From: JAFGPS01 sp964628465
GTDB taxonomy: Bacteria > Planctomycetota > Phycisphaerae > Sedimentisphaerales > Anaerobacaceae
Reading direction: 5' to 3'
Assembly: GCA_964628465.1 (NCBI GenBank)
Contig: CAZVOA010000012.1
Location: forward strand, 1-64,000
DNA: 64,000 nt
The notes under the pieces are model-generated. The model had not been told where the DNA came from and searched no databases. It worked only from the letters and a program-made list of their open reading frames with translations. Both the position numbers and the translations under genes were made by a program. Below are positions 10,000-18,252 of the stretch, piece after piece. Within the stretch, counting starts at the first letter, position 1. Each line of letters opens with the position of its first letter.

Positions 10000-10028
10000 T
10001 TGACTTAAACGACAAGAATATCTACAAT
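10000..10028 (+). promoter_or_regulatory. Sigma-70-type promoter for the pseudopilin gene
   Basis: TTGACT at 10000-10005, a 17-base spacer and TACAAT at 10023-10028. This is close to consensus, with transcription expected to start near 10035, about 65 bases upstream of the pseudopilin ATG. It separates this gene from the exporter operon. Confidence 0.7.
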
Positions 10029-10099
10029 GATATTATAGGCTTTCAATATTACTGTCTGGGGCTGCTTTGTTTTGACATTTTAAGGAAAGGTGGTAAATC

Positions 10100-10792
10100 A
10101 TGCTTAGGAAAAGAGGTTTCACATTAATTGAATTACTGGTTGTTATCGCGATTATTGCGGTTTTAATGGGCGTATTAATGCCTGCTTTACAAAAGGTAAA
10201 ACAACAGGGATACCAAGTAGTTTGTAAAAGCAACATGAAACAGATTGGTCTGGCCGCAAATCTGTACGCTCAGGATAACAAATTTAAAATTCCTCGAGCC
10301 CTTGTAAATAAAACAGCTCCTGCATGGTTCGAATATTTCATGCCTTATCTCGCCCAGAAAGCAACATCAGGTGATTATCGTAATGTCAAGATTTATCGCT
10401 GCAAAGCATATCCGAATAAGCAGCAGACTGTTTGCTATGTAATTAACGGCTGGGGGTTTAACGGCCAGACTGATATGCAAGGTTTTGAGCAGGGAACACC
10501 AACAAACATTAATGCGATAAAACGCGCGCAAGAGACTATCTACTTGACTGACTATGAGTATATCGACGAAAAGAAAACACCTATTATTACTCAGGCGAAT
10601 CAGGATGATATAATAACCTGTGATATTCGCGGAGTAGGTGATTTAGCATATGATCTCACAGGAAAATTAAACGATCCAAGGCGTGTCCCTCTTAATCGTC
10701 ATGCCAAAGGCAGTAATATCCTTTATATGGATGGAAGTGTTGACCATTTGCGTGCCGAGGAAATAACTATAGAAAAGTTTCGGACACACTAA
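10100..10792 (+). CDS. Type II secretion/type IV pilin-like pseudopilin (H-X9-DG type)
   Basis: 230 residues. The N-terminus is a class III prepilin signal: a short basic leader, the cleavage site before FTLIELLVVIAII with Glu at position +5 of the mature form, then the hydrophobic stalk. The C-terminus contains His-(9 residues)-Asp-Gly (H in NRHAKG, DG in YMDGSV), the H-X9-DG signature of the large DUF1559-like pseudopilin families expanded in Planctomycetota. A Shine-Dalgarno GGAAAGGTGG precedes the ATG. These proteins are presumed to be processed by a prepilin peptidase and displayed at the cell envelope; individual roles are unknown. It stands alone behind its own promoter. Confidence 0.9.
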   Translation: MLRKRGFTLIELLVVIAIIAVLMGVLMPALQKVKQQGYQVVCKSNMKQIGLAANLYAQDNKFKIPRALVNKTAPAWFEYFMPYLAQKATSGDYRNVKIYRCKAYPNKQQTVCYVINGWGFNGQTDMQGFEQGTPTNINAIKRAQETIYLTDYEYIDEKKTPIITQANQDDIITCDIRGVGDLAYDLTGKLNDPRRVPLNRHAKGSNILYMDGSVDHLRAEEITIEKFRTH

Positions 10793-10988
10793 AAGGATTA
10801 TTTTATTATGTTCGTTTAACTAATAGTAAATCTCTTAAGGAACAAGACTGTTGGAGTTGGTCATTGTGTTTAAAAGTTGCTAAATTATTTTATTCTAAGG
10901 ATATGATTTTTCTATAAAATATTTGGAGAAGTTAGTGTTTTTAGCCATTTCCTTTTCTTTTTCTCAAAGCAAATTTACTTTGTAACTA

Positions 10989-12704
10989 TTATTTAGATAT
11001 TGCTATCAATTTATTCTTTAACATACGTTGATTACTGCTAGGATTGCTTAGTTTATTATAAAGGTCACTTGCTTCAATAATGCTATCTTTCATGAGTTTT
11101 AATAAATCTTGATTATTTGACGCTTTTGCCCATGCAATTTGAGAAAGCGAAACGGGTGTTTTTGTTTTTGATTTGCCTTCAATTATTTCGAGAAAATCAT
11201 TTAGAGTAATAATTCTTAAAGCTTCTATTTCAAAGCGTTTTTCACCAAGATTATTCTTAGATTTTAAATAACTATCGAGAATACAATTAATTATCCAATA
11301 ATATCTTTGTTTTTGTTGATTAACACAAAATTCAAAAATTTCATCAGGCGTATAAGTATTATTTACATATTTTAACCATATACTTAAAAGCTGGTCGGCA
11401 TCTGAATAATGTTCCCATTGAGCTGTTATCCCTATTATTTGGATACCGCCGTCAAGTATGGTTTTTTTGAGATTGTTTTCTTCAAGAATTGTAAGATATC
11501 GAGAAAAGTCTTCAATTAAACTTTTATTTTCTAAATAATCTAATTGCATAAGTAAAACAATATATTTTATATTTTCACTAACGATATCTGATAAATTGTT
11601 TTGATCTTCTATATCTTTTCTCAGTTTAGATATTGTATTAATGTCATCTATTTCAATGTTATTTTTCAACCAATATTTCTCATATAGGTTTTTAATATTA
11701 AGTTCAGTATCATTAAATATACCATATAATTTAGATTCTCTTTCTATGTCATCAGCATTCATTTTTAAGCAAACAAAATTTGAAAGTTTTGCAGATCGAA
11801 GCATTAAGTTATTATCTAATCTATTAACCGTAATATTATAAGGTACTGATATATCATTATTGTCCATTTTCAATACCTTGTAATCAACTAAACATTCTCT
11901 TCCACCAATATGGTGATATCCTGGAAGTTCCTTAAATGTATGTTTTTCTCCATATAAAGTAATTGTAGCTCCTTTGCCATTATATCCAACCATTAATCTG
12001 CTTTCAGGCAACAGGGCGGTTTGTTTTTTTAAGAGAGACTTTCCATTCTGGGTGCTATATTGATATTCAATTCCTTTTAGAGGTACTCCATTATTGTCAT
12101 ATATAAACAAATCTTTAATAATATCATTATTGATTGTTATATCTAATTTACTTAAATTTCTTCTAATTTTACTATTATCTTGTATTTCATTCTTTATATC
12201 TACTGTTTGACGTTTGCTATTATTAGGTTCATAAGTATTTTTCAAGTCATCCTTGTAAATGCGACTTGAAATTGCATCTTCTTCAGCGAATCTGATATTA
12301 TCAAAAGGATAATTATTTAGAGAGTGTCGAAAAACACCTCTATCACCAAAAGGTTTTGAAAATGATACATTATGATTTTCTATAAATTGGTTATATATTG
12401 AAAATATATTCTCATTGCTGCTTATGGAAAGACCGATTGGATTTGTCGGGAAATTCATGTTACCAATATATGGTTCTGCCCAATTTATACTTATGTTGTA
12501 GAAATCTGGAGCCACCCAATATCTTGCAAATAATAAAACCGTTGTGCCAAGATATTTTGCGTTTAGCTCTAATATTGCATCGAAACGAATAATATCAACT
12601 TGTTTATTTTCGTTAATATCTTTTGAGTATGCAAAAAATGGAAATACAAGATTTATTCCTGCAATAAAATAGAATGTAAGATTAAACATAATAGATTTAT
12701 ACAT
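10989..12704 (-). CDS. Secreted or membrane-anchored protein of unknown function
   Basis: About 571 residues. I start it at 12704 because an AAAGGAG Shine-Dalgarno at about 12711-12717 fits that ATG; a longer frame from a GTG at 12725 would overlap this site. The N-terminus is a signal peptide or anchor (MYKSIMFNLTFYFIAGINLVF). The rest is hydrophilic, rich in Asn/Ile/Lys/Asp, with a helical second half (about 330-560) resembling repeats but without a motif I can name. The gene is visibly AT-richer than its neighbours and lies 13 bases after the stop of a small gene, so they form an operon. I do not recognise the family. Confidence 0.7.
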   Translation of the reverse strand: MYKSIMFNLTFYFIAGINLVFPFFAYSKDINENKQVDIIRFDAILELNAKYLGTTVLLFARYWVAPDFYNISINWAEPYIGNMNFPTNPIGLSISSNENIFSIYNQFIENHNVSFSKPFGDRGVFRHSLNNYPFDNIRFAEEDAISSRIYKDDLKNTYEPNNSKRQTVDIKNEIQDNSKIRRNLSKLDITINNDIIKDLFIYDNNGVPLKGIEYQYSTQNGKSLLKKQTALLPESRLMVGYNGKGATITLYGEKHTFKELPGYHHIGGRECLVDYKVLKMDNNDISVPYNITVNRLDNNLMLRSAKLSNFVCLKMNADDIERESKLYGIFNDTELNIKNLYEKYWLKNNIEIDDINTISKLRKDIEDQNNLSDIVSENIKYIVLLMQLDYLENKSLIEDFSRYLTILEENNLKKTILDGGIQIIGITAQWEHYSDADQLLSIWLKYVNNTYTPDEIFEFCVNQQKQRYYWIINCILDSYLKSKNNLGEKRFEIEALRIITLNDFLEIIEGKSKTKTPVSLSQIAWAKASNNQDLLKLMKDSIIEASDLYNKLSNPSSNQRMLKNKLIAISK

Positions 12705-12717
12705 TTTAAAACTCCTT

Positions 12718-13029
12718 TTATTCACTTGGGTATGTATTTATTAAATTATTAGAAATTACTTCCTGGACAAGTAAGGCAGGTGTTAAAATAAAATCAACAT
12801 TCTCTTTCATTTCTAAAGATGAAGTAAAGCCCAGTGTTGCGGCAGAAATGATTTGTCGTTCAATATCTGCTTGTTGTTCCTGATTTGTTGAATTTATTTT
12901 ATTCGGATCATTTATATTGATTTTATTGTTGTCGGCTTTGCAATAAGGTATAATTAAATAATTTATCGATATTGTAATCGCAATAATATATAATAAATAA
13001 CTTAAATATGTTTTTCTATTTTTTGACAT
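12718..13029 (-). CDS. Small exported protein of unknown function
   Basis: 103 residues: a basic start, one hydrophobic segment (about 8-29, SYLLYIIAITISINYLIIP) followed by YCKA, possibly a signal peptide, then an Asn/Lys/Gln-rich linker and a short helix. An AAAGGA Shine-Dalgarno lies before the ATG. It is the first gene of a two-gene unit with the 571-residue exported protein downstream. Strong AT bias. Function unknown. Confidence 0.6.
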   Translation of the reverse strand: MSKNRKTYLSYLLYIIAITISINYLIIPYCKADNNKININDPNKINSTNQEQQADIERQIISAATLGFTSSLEMKENVDFILTPALLVQEVISNNLINTYPSE

Positions 13030-13081
13030 AATAATATCCTTTTGATTAAATAAATTGCATTTTTAAATATCTATATATTGA

Positions 13082-13208
13082 CGGCCGGGGGCTTATTTGC
13101 AAAGTAATAAATATTTAGCCCCCAGCCCAACTTATTCTCATAAAAAAGAGATGCTCAAATAATAATTATGCACCTCATAATTATTAAAGAATATATATAT
13201 ATTCTTTT
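13082..13208. repeat. Cluster of three hairpins downstream of the 267-residue gene
   Basis: Three inverted repeats follow one another. GGGGGCT (13087-13093) pairs with AGCCCCC (13117-13123). AATAATTATG (13161-13170) pairs with CATAATTATT (13176-13185) across a five-base loop. AAAGAATATAT (13187-13197) pairs with its complement up to 13208, at the stop codon of the minus-strand gene. One or more may terminate that gene; the GC-rich one resembles two further hairpins at 14.4 and 14.8 kb. Confidence 0.5.
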
Positions 13209-14010
13209 AATATGACCAGAAGTCCATTGCTCCATATATATAAGAATAGGCACTTTGTTCACCTACAACATATCCATAATTATCAGTAAGAACTGATGCG
13301 TAAATTGATGAATTACACATAGACTCAAGCCTAAGGCCAAAACCATGATTAGATGTATAAACTTCATCACTGGCATCGATATCAACTGACCATTCTTCAC
13401 CGCCATCAAAAAAACCATCGTTAACATCAGAGACATAATATGCAAATCGCGGTCTATAGGTCCATGACCAAACACCAGTGCGGTTTCCAGCCGCAGATGC
13501 AGTTGCACCTAATATAATTTCATCCCAATATTGATGAAAATCAGGATCAAGTCCTATTCTACCACGGCTAAGTGTGCTCATAGATAAAAATGAACTACCA
13601 GTTGTATAGTGCGTTTCACCAGTCCAGCCAAGCATATGTATATATCCTTCAATATGATAGTAATAATCAACATAACCTCCTGGAGGTGTATTGGGTTCAT
13701 CCCAGGTCCACCATGTATCGGACCATGCCCAACAATGAGAAGCAGTATAATCAACAGCATTCCAGTTGCCATAAAACACACCACTTATATCATTAATTGT
13801 ATAAGCATATGCTTCACCAATCTCAGCCCATGGATTAATTGTTAAAGCGAAATAAAAATCGGCATTACATGGGTCAATTATGTAACCCCCAGAATCCGAG
13901 TCCTCATCATAAACGTAGTGAGCATATAATGTCTGGGAGGTAGATAATATACAAATAAATAGTATCATCATAAATACGAAAGAGTGATTAAACTTTATTT
14001 TTGTCGTCAT
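13207..14010 (-). CDS. Secreted aromatic-rich protein of unknown function
   Basis: 267 residues with an N-terminal signal peptide (hydrophobic core about 12-27, likely cleaved after TLYA). The mature protein is exceptionally rich in Tyr and Trp (for example WAWSDTWWTWDEPNTPP and VWSWTYRPRFAYYVSDV) and in Asp/Gly, with few Lys. This suits an extracellular beta-sandwich or carbohydrate-facing protein, but no family motif is recognised. An AAGGAG Shine-Dalgarno precedes the ATG. Two hydrophobic Cys residues are possible disulfide partners. It lies in the AT-rich accessory stretch and is transcribed with the same polarity as the two genes downstream, separated from them by hairpins. Confidence 0.65.
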   Translation of the reverse strand: MTTKIKFNHSFVFMMILFICILSTSQTLYAHYVYDEDSDSGGYIIDPCNADFYFALTINPWAEIGEAYAYTINDISGVFYGNWNAVDYTASHCWAWSDTWWTWDEPNTPPGGYVDYYYHIEGYIHMLGWTGETHYTTGSSFLSMSTLSRGRIGLDPDFHQYWDEIILGATASAAGNRTGVWSWTYRPRFAYYVSDVNDGFFDGGEEWSVDIDASDEVYTSNHGFGLRLESMCNSSIYASVLTDNYGYVVGEQSAYSYIYGAMDFWSY

Positions 14011-14411
14011 AAAAATCTCCTTATTTTATATTTTTTCTTTTTATAATATATTTACGTTTGATCATGTTTATACCCTCATAGTAACCACCCCCTTTGGGAA
14101 ATATTTGTTATCTATCAATAAATACATAAATATCAATCTCATATTAAATAAAAATTATGAAAATGAGTATCTTCCAAGTGTACTGCTCGCATTCCCTATT
14201 CAGATCATATATGTGAAAAAATTACAATTATAGAATAGAGGTTAATGTGGGTTCAGTTCATTTTCCTTAATCATTAACTATGAATAGATTTTTTCTATTG
14301 CGATAAACGATTTTTCGCTTTTCCAAATAACTTTTTGTGAAGACCGAATGAATACTATATATCTATATATTATTTGTCAATAAAATATTTATAAAAATAT
14401 ATAAATATTCA

Positions 14412-14452
14412 GCCGGGGACATTATTTTTGGTCTTCACGTTTTGTCCCCGGC
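14412..14452. repeat. GC-rich hairpin in the gene desert
   Basis: A perfect 9-bp inverted repeat, GCCGGGGAC (14412-14420) and GTCCCCGGC (14444-14452), encloses a 23-base AT-rich loop. No T-run follows on either side, so it is not a classic terminator. The GTCCCCGG core resembles palindromes often seen near REP-associated transposases, but none is present here (inference). Confidence 0.55.
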
Positions 14453-14815
14453 CGTGGTGAAAGTAAAATACTACATTTCACTGTATATATAAGGCACATC
14501 TCGATAATATTTTGTTGACTATAAAATTACAAAAAATTTATATTTATTAGAAATAGTAATATGGGTAAAATAAAATATGCAGAGTATGTATATATAGGGA
14601 GCGATCTTGTGGCTTTTCGTATTTAAATGGCAGAACAAATATAATTTTCTTTTATTAAATTTTTGATATGAAATGTGCTATGGTTAACTATAACATTTTT
14701 TGAGGGTCATTTTGATACACTTTATAAAGATGGAAAATACTTTGAGAGACAGAGTTAATATTGCATAGCTGCTGGAAAAGTTCTATTATAAGATTTGGTT
14801 AATAGATAAAATTTT

Positions 14816-14853
14816 GGGGTTCCCATTGTTTCTACAAGAAAAACGGGAACCCC
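14816..14853. repeat. GC-rich hairpin in the gene desert
   Basis: A perfect 9-bp inverted repeat, GGGGTTCCC (14816-14824) and GGGAACCCC (14845-14853), with a 20-base loop, followed on the plus strand by CTTTATA. It could act as a weak terminator. Its size and loop length match the hairpin at 14412, but the arm sequence differs. Confidence 0.55.
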
Positions 14854-15117
14854 CTTTATATGCGCAGTTATTAATTTTGTTTTCTATTGATAAACTATCG
14901 CTTTGAAGGCTTTGGCTTTATTTGAATCTGTTTTAGAAATCCCCCCAATAATGCTGTACTCAATAAAAAACCATATACGAAAGATTAATATTGTTATTAT
15001 ATTTATCTTTCATATATGGAAAATATAATAAATGAACAATTCAAATGCAAAATTACTGTCAATTGATATATGTTTTCCAAATCAAATTGAATTGTAACGA
15101 TTGCAGAAATCTTCAGG

Positions 15118-15534
15118 CTAAAGCTTTATGTATTCTTTTGGAGCAAAGTTTGTTTGCATAGTCCAGCAGGTTGCTTTTGCATTTTTAACACGATAGCATA
15201 TCAGGACTTCATATCCCTGTTTTTCAACTATCGGTTTAAGGAAAGTAAACACTTCAACAACCTGTTTTTTCAAATCCATATCATCAAGCATCTCGGCGGA
15301 GCCTTCTATTCTGATTTGAGTTCCCTGTTCCTGGCTGAAAAAGCACATTTCCATCGCAGGGTTTGTTTTCAGTTGTTTGTATAAGTCTTTATATTTTCCT
15401 GTAACAAAAATTATACCTTTTTCATCGGCTCTGAAGAGCATCATATTGCGAACATGAGGCTGTTTGCCATCGACAGTAGCAAGACTGAATACACGATTTT
15501 TATTGATAAATTTTAGGACTTCTTCTTTGGTCAT
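15118..15534 (-). CDS. Pyridoxamine 5'-phosphate oxidase-family protein
   Basis: 138 residues forming the small split-barrel flavin-binding fold: the N-terminal FINKNRVFSLATVDGKQPHVRNM block is the family's opening strand pair, followed by GIIFVTGKYKDLYKQL and a C-terminal WTMQTNF strand. CAGGAG lies upstream of the ATG. Proteins of this group bind FMN, F420 or heme, and many are not true pyridoxamine phosphate oxidases; the short length and absence of the PdxH C-terminal motif suggest a general flavin-binding reductase-like protein. It lies 14 bases downstream of serS and may be read through from it. Confidence 0.82.
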   Translation of the reverse strand: MTKEEVLKFINKNRVFSLATVDGKQPHVRNMMLFRADEKGIIFVTGKYKDLYKQLKTNPAMEMCFFSQEQGTQIRIEGSAEMLDDMDLKKQVVEVFTFLKPIVEKQGYEVLICYRVKNAKATCWTMQTNFAPKEYIKL

Positions 15535-15548
15535 TTGGAACTCCTGTG

Positions 15549-16826
15549 CTAAGATTGTTTTGTAATTACTTCTTTATTGTTCATATACGGCCGCAATACC
15601 TGAGGTATAGTAATCGAGCCATCCGCGTTCTGACATAGCTCCATAACAGGTATTAGAACTCTTGGTGATGCAATAACAGTGTTATTCAGAGTATGGCAGA
15701 ACAGATTCTTTTTAGTTTTCGAATCTTTATAACGCAGATTCATTCTTCTTGCCTGGAACTCATAAAATTTGCTTGCGCTGTGAGTTTCGCAATAATTTTT
15801 TCTCGAAGGCATCCACGTTTCTATATCGAATTTCTTTGCTTGTCCTCTTCCAAGGTCGCCTGTGCAGACATTTACAATGCGATACGGCAATCCAAGTCCC
15901 TGTAATACCGCTTCGGAGTTGGCTAAAATTTCGTTGTGGTATTTTAAGCTTTCTTCGTCGCTGTTTTGGCAAATTACAACCTGCTCGACTTTATCGAACT
16001 GGTGAATTCTATACAGGCCGTAAGTGTCTTTTCCCGCCGCTCCTGCTTCACGCCTGAAACAGCTTGAAAGACCAATAACTTTAATTGGTAACTCCGCTTC
16101 GTCCAGAATTTCGCCCATGTGATATGCGGTTAAAGGAACTTCCGCCGTTCCCACGAGGTTCAACTGGTCTTTTTCCATGCGGTATGTCTGCTCTTCGGAG
16201 CCGGGATAGTAGCCTGTTCCTCGCATAGCTTCGTCTTTCATAAGAAGCGGCACAGACATTGGGGTATAACCTCTGCTTATCATTACATCTATCGAATATC
16301 GCAGAACCGCCCAGTGAAGCAATGCTCCATCACCTTTGAGGAAATAGTTTCTCGAACCGGCAAGCTTGACTCCTCTTTCAATATCGATAATTCCCAAATC
16401 AACGCCCAGTTGAACATGGTCCTTTGGCTCGAAATCGAACTGGCGAACCTGACCTTCTTTTCTTATTTCGACATTTTCTGTATCATCTTTACCGGACGGG
16501 ACATCATCGTCCGCCGGCTGCGGAACCTGCTGCATAAGTTCGTCGAACTGAGGTTGAAGCTCTTTGATTTCATCGTTGTACTTCACTTCATTTTCTTTTA
16601 GTTCCGCTAATTGTGACATAGCGGCTTGCTTTTCATCAGCGGCTAATTTCGGGATTGATTTGCCGATTCTGTTTTTATCTGTGGTAATGTCCTGAAGTTT
16701 CTGCTTAATTACTTTCAGGTCTGCATCGACTTGAATCAGTTTATCTATATCAACGTTAAAGTTTTTGGCTTTGGAAGCTGTTTTGAACTTTTCCGGATTC
16801 TCTCTAATCTCTTTAATATCAATCAT
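15549..16826 (-). CDS. serS: Seryl-tRNA synthetase
   Basis: 425 residues, a standard length for bacterial SerRS: charges tRNA-Ser (and tRNA-Sec) with serine. The N-terminal ~110 residues are the long antiparallel coiled coil that grips the tRNA long arm (MIDIKEIRENPEKF start, then heptad-rich Lys/Glu/Gln). The class II core shows motif 2 (FRREAGAAGKDTYGLYRIHQFDKVE) and motif 3 near the end (LNNTVIASPRVLIPVMELCQ). A CTGGAGAA Shine-Dalgarno precedes the ATG. It lies downstream of the fatty-acid cassette, separated by a repeat-rich gap. Confidence 0.97.
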   Translation of the reverse strand: MIDIKEIRENPEKFKTASKAKNFNVDIDKLIQVDADLKVIKQKLQDITTDKNRIGKSIPKLAADEKQAAMSQLAELKENEVKYNDEIKELQPQFDELMQQVPQPADDDVPSGKDDTENVEIRKEGQVRQFDFEPKDHVQLGVDLGIIDIERGVKLAGSRNYFLKGDGALLHWAVLRYSIDVMISRGYTPMSVPLLMKDEAMRGTGYYPGSEEQTYRMEKDQLNLVGTAEVPLTAYHMGEILDEAELPIKVIGLSSCFRREAGAAGKDTYGLYRIHQFDKVEQVVICQNSDEESLKYHNEILANSEAVLQGLGLPYRIVNVCTGDLGRGQAKKFDIETWMPSRKNYCETHSASKFYEFQARRMNLRYKDSKTKKNLFCHTLNNTVIASPRVLIPVMELCQNADGSITIPQVLRPYMNNKEVITKQS

Positions 16827-16831
16827 ATATT

Positions 16832-16916
16832 CTCCAGTAAGTGACTAAATTGCCTAAAGTTGAAAGTGTCTAAAATTCAAATAACTTTAGTTCACTTTTG
16901 GCATTTTAGTTCACTT
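16832..16916. repeat. TAAAGT-type repeat cluster between serS and fabF
   Basis: The gap consists largely of reiterated AGTGACTAAA/CTAAAGT motifs on one side and their complements (ACTTTAGTTCACTTT) on the other, giving an imperfect inverted arrangement around 16875. Related clusters occur at 31911-32010 and 38730-38850. No gene is seen. Confidence 0.6.
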
Positions 16917-18226
16917 TAGTCACTGTTAAATTTTTTAATAATCAATACGTTATTTTGTCCACCAAATCCAAAGGATTCTTTCATTACTGTATTAATTTGA
17001 GCTTTTCTCGGTTCGTTCGGAACATAATCCAAATCAAGCTCCGGGTCGAGATCATGCAGATTCATAGTCGGAGGTAAAATATTATTTCTGATAGCGCAGA
17101 CACATGTGATAAGTTCCGCGGCGCCAGCAGCACCGATTAAATGTCCCAACATGCTTTTTATACTGCTAACCGGTACGTTTTTCGCTCTGTCTTTGAAAAG
17201 TGTTTTGATTGCTTTAGTTTCAATCGAATCATTTTCCGATGTACTTGTACCGTGAGCATTTATGTAATCGATATCATCTGTTGTTATTCCAGCGTCTTTT
17301 ATCGCCGCTGTCATTGCCTGTACAGCGCCTCTGCCTTCTTCGTGCATATCGGTGACACGAAACGCATCGGAACTGCTGCCGTAACCGATAATTTCAGCAA
17401 GGATTTTGGCTTTTCGTTTTTTCGCTGATTTCAGAGATTCAAGAATTAAAATCGCTGAACCTTCGCCAAGAACGAAACCATCTCTTGTTGCGGAAAATGG
17501 TCTTGATGCCGTTTGCGGGCTGTCATTTCTTGTCGAAAGGGCGGTAAGGCGGTTAAATCCTGTTAAGCCGAGCGGATGTATCATCGAATGAGCTCCGCCT
17601 GCTATAATTACGTCCGCGTCACCTCTGCGAATCATCATGGTTGCTTCGCCAATTGCCTGTGTACTTGCGGCACATGCGGTAAGGCAGCTTCTTGAAGGTC
17701 CTCTCGCCCCGGTTAATACCGCGATATGAGTTATCGGCATATTCGGTTCCTGTTCAAGCTCGCCTTTGGGATTCATCCTGTCAAAAGAAATTTTCGCCCA
17801 TTTGTTCCAGTCCATCTGGTTTGTTTCGTTGTTCCATCCGTCAATTATAGCCGAAAAGAAAGTATCATTATCAATTGAGCCTTCACCTGCGCCGAGGTAA
17901 ATTCCCATTCTCGTGCGGTCTATGCCATCAGTTGGTTCAGATGTTTCCACATCAATTCCAGCCTGTTTGCAGGCCTGAACAGCGGCGCCGATTGCGAATT
18001 CCGAACCCCGATTACTATCTTTATGTAACTGGATATTTTTTATATATTTGGTGAAGTCATAATTCTTGACTTCGGCATCGAAAGTTGTTGGAAAAGTCGA
18101 AGCGTCGAAAAGTGTATTTTCAGCGATGCCGCTTTTGCCAGAAAGCAATGCCTGCCAAAGTGTTTCAACATCATGAGCAAGGGGACAAATAATTCCCATT
18201 CCGGTTATTACTACTCTTTCAGACAT
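16916..18226 (-). CDS. fabF: Beta-ketoacyl-[ACP] synthase II-type
   Basis: 436 residues, a KAS I/II-type condensing enzyme extending acyl-ACP with malonyl-ACP. The full catalytic triad is visible: Cys185 in TACAAST, His325 in NAHGTST and His362 in SMLGHLIGAAG. A ~25-residue insertion rich in Asn/Trp (about 128-155) makes it slightly longer than E. coli FabF (413). It is the last gene of a cassette (dehydratase, ACP, dehydratase, second ketosynthase, this gene). No malonyltransferase or ketoreductase is present in the cassette, so those steps must be supplied elsewhere. Confidence 0.93.
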   Translation of the reverse strand: MSERVVITGMGIICPLAHDVETLWQALLSGKSGIAENTLFDASTFPTTFDAEVKNYDFTKYIKNIQLHKDSNRGSEFAIGAAVQACKQAGIDVETSEPTDGIDRTRMGIYLGAGEGSIDNDTFFSAIIDGWNNETNQMDWNKWAKISFDRMNPKGELEQEPNMPITHIAVLTGARGPSRSCLTACAASTQAIGEATMMIRRGDADVIIAGGAHSMIHPLGLTGFNRLTALSTRNDSPQTASRPFSATRDGFVLGEGSAILILESLKSAKKRKAKILAEIIGYGSSSDAFRVTDMHEEGRGAVQAMTAAIKDAGITTDDIDYINAHGTSTSENDSIETKAIKTLFKDRAKNVPVSSIKSMLGHLIGAAGAAELITCVCAIRNNILPPTMNLHDLDPELDLDYVPNEPRKAQINTVMKESFGFGGQNNVLIIKKFNSD

Positions 18227-18252
18227 GTTACTCGATGTTCCTCTTCAATTTA

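Larger units (their letters stand above)
14011..15117. other. 1.1 kb AT-rich gene desert
   Basis: No convincing reading frame on either strand: short frames are broken by frequent stops and lack ribosome-binding sites. The sequence is strongly AT-biased except for two GC-rich hairpins (14412-14452 and 14816-14853). No transposase, tRNA or known riboswitch is seen. It may be a decayed accessory segment. Confidence 0.6.

Noticed and set aside
12705..12725. GTG start for the 571-residue exported protein
   Set aside because: The frame from GTG covers the AAAGGAG Shine-Dalgarno of the ATG at 12704, so the shorter start is better.
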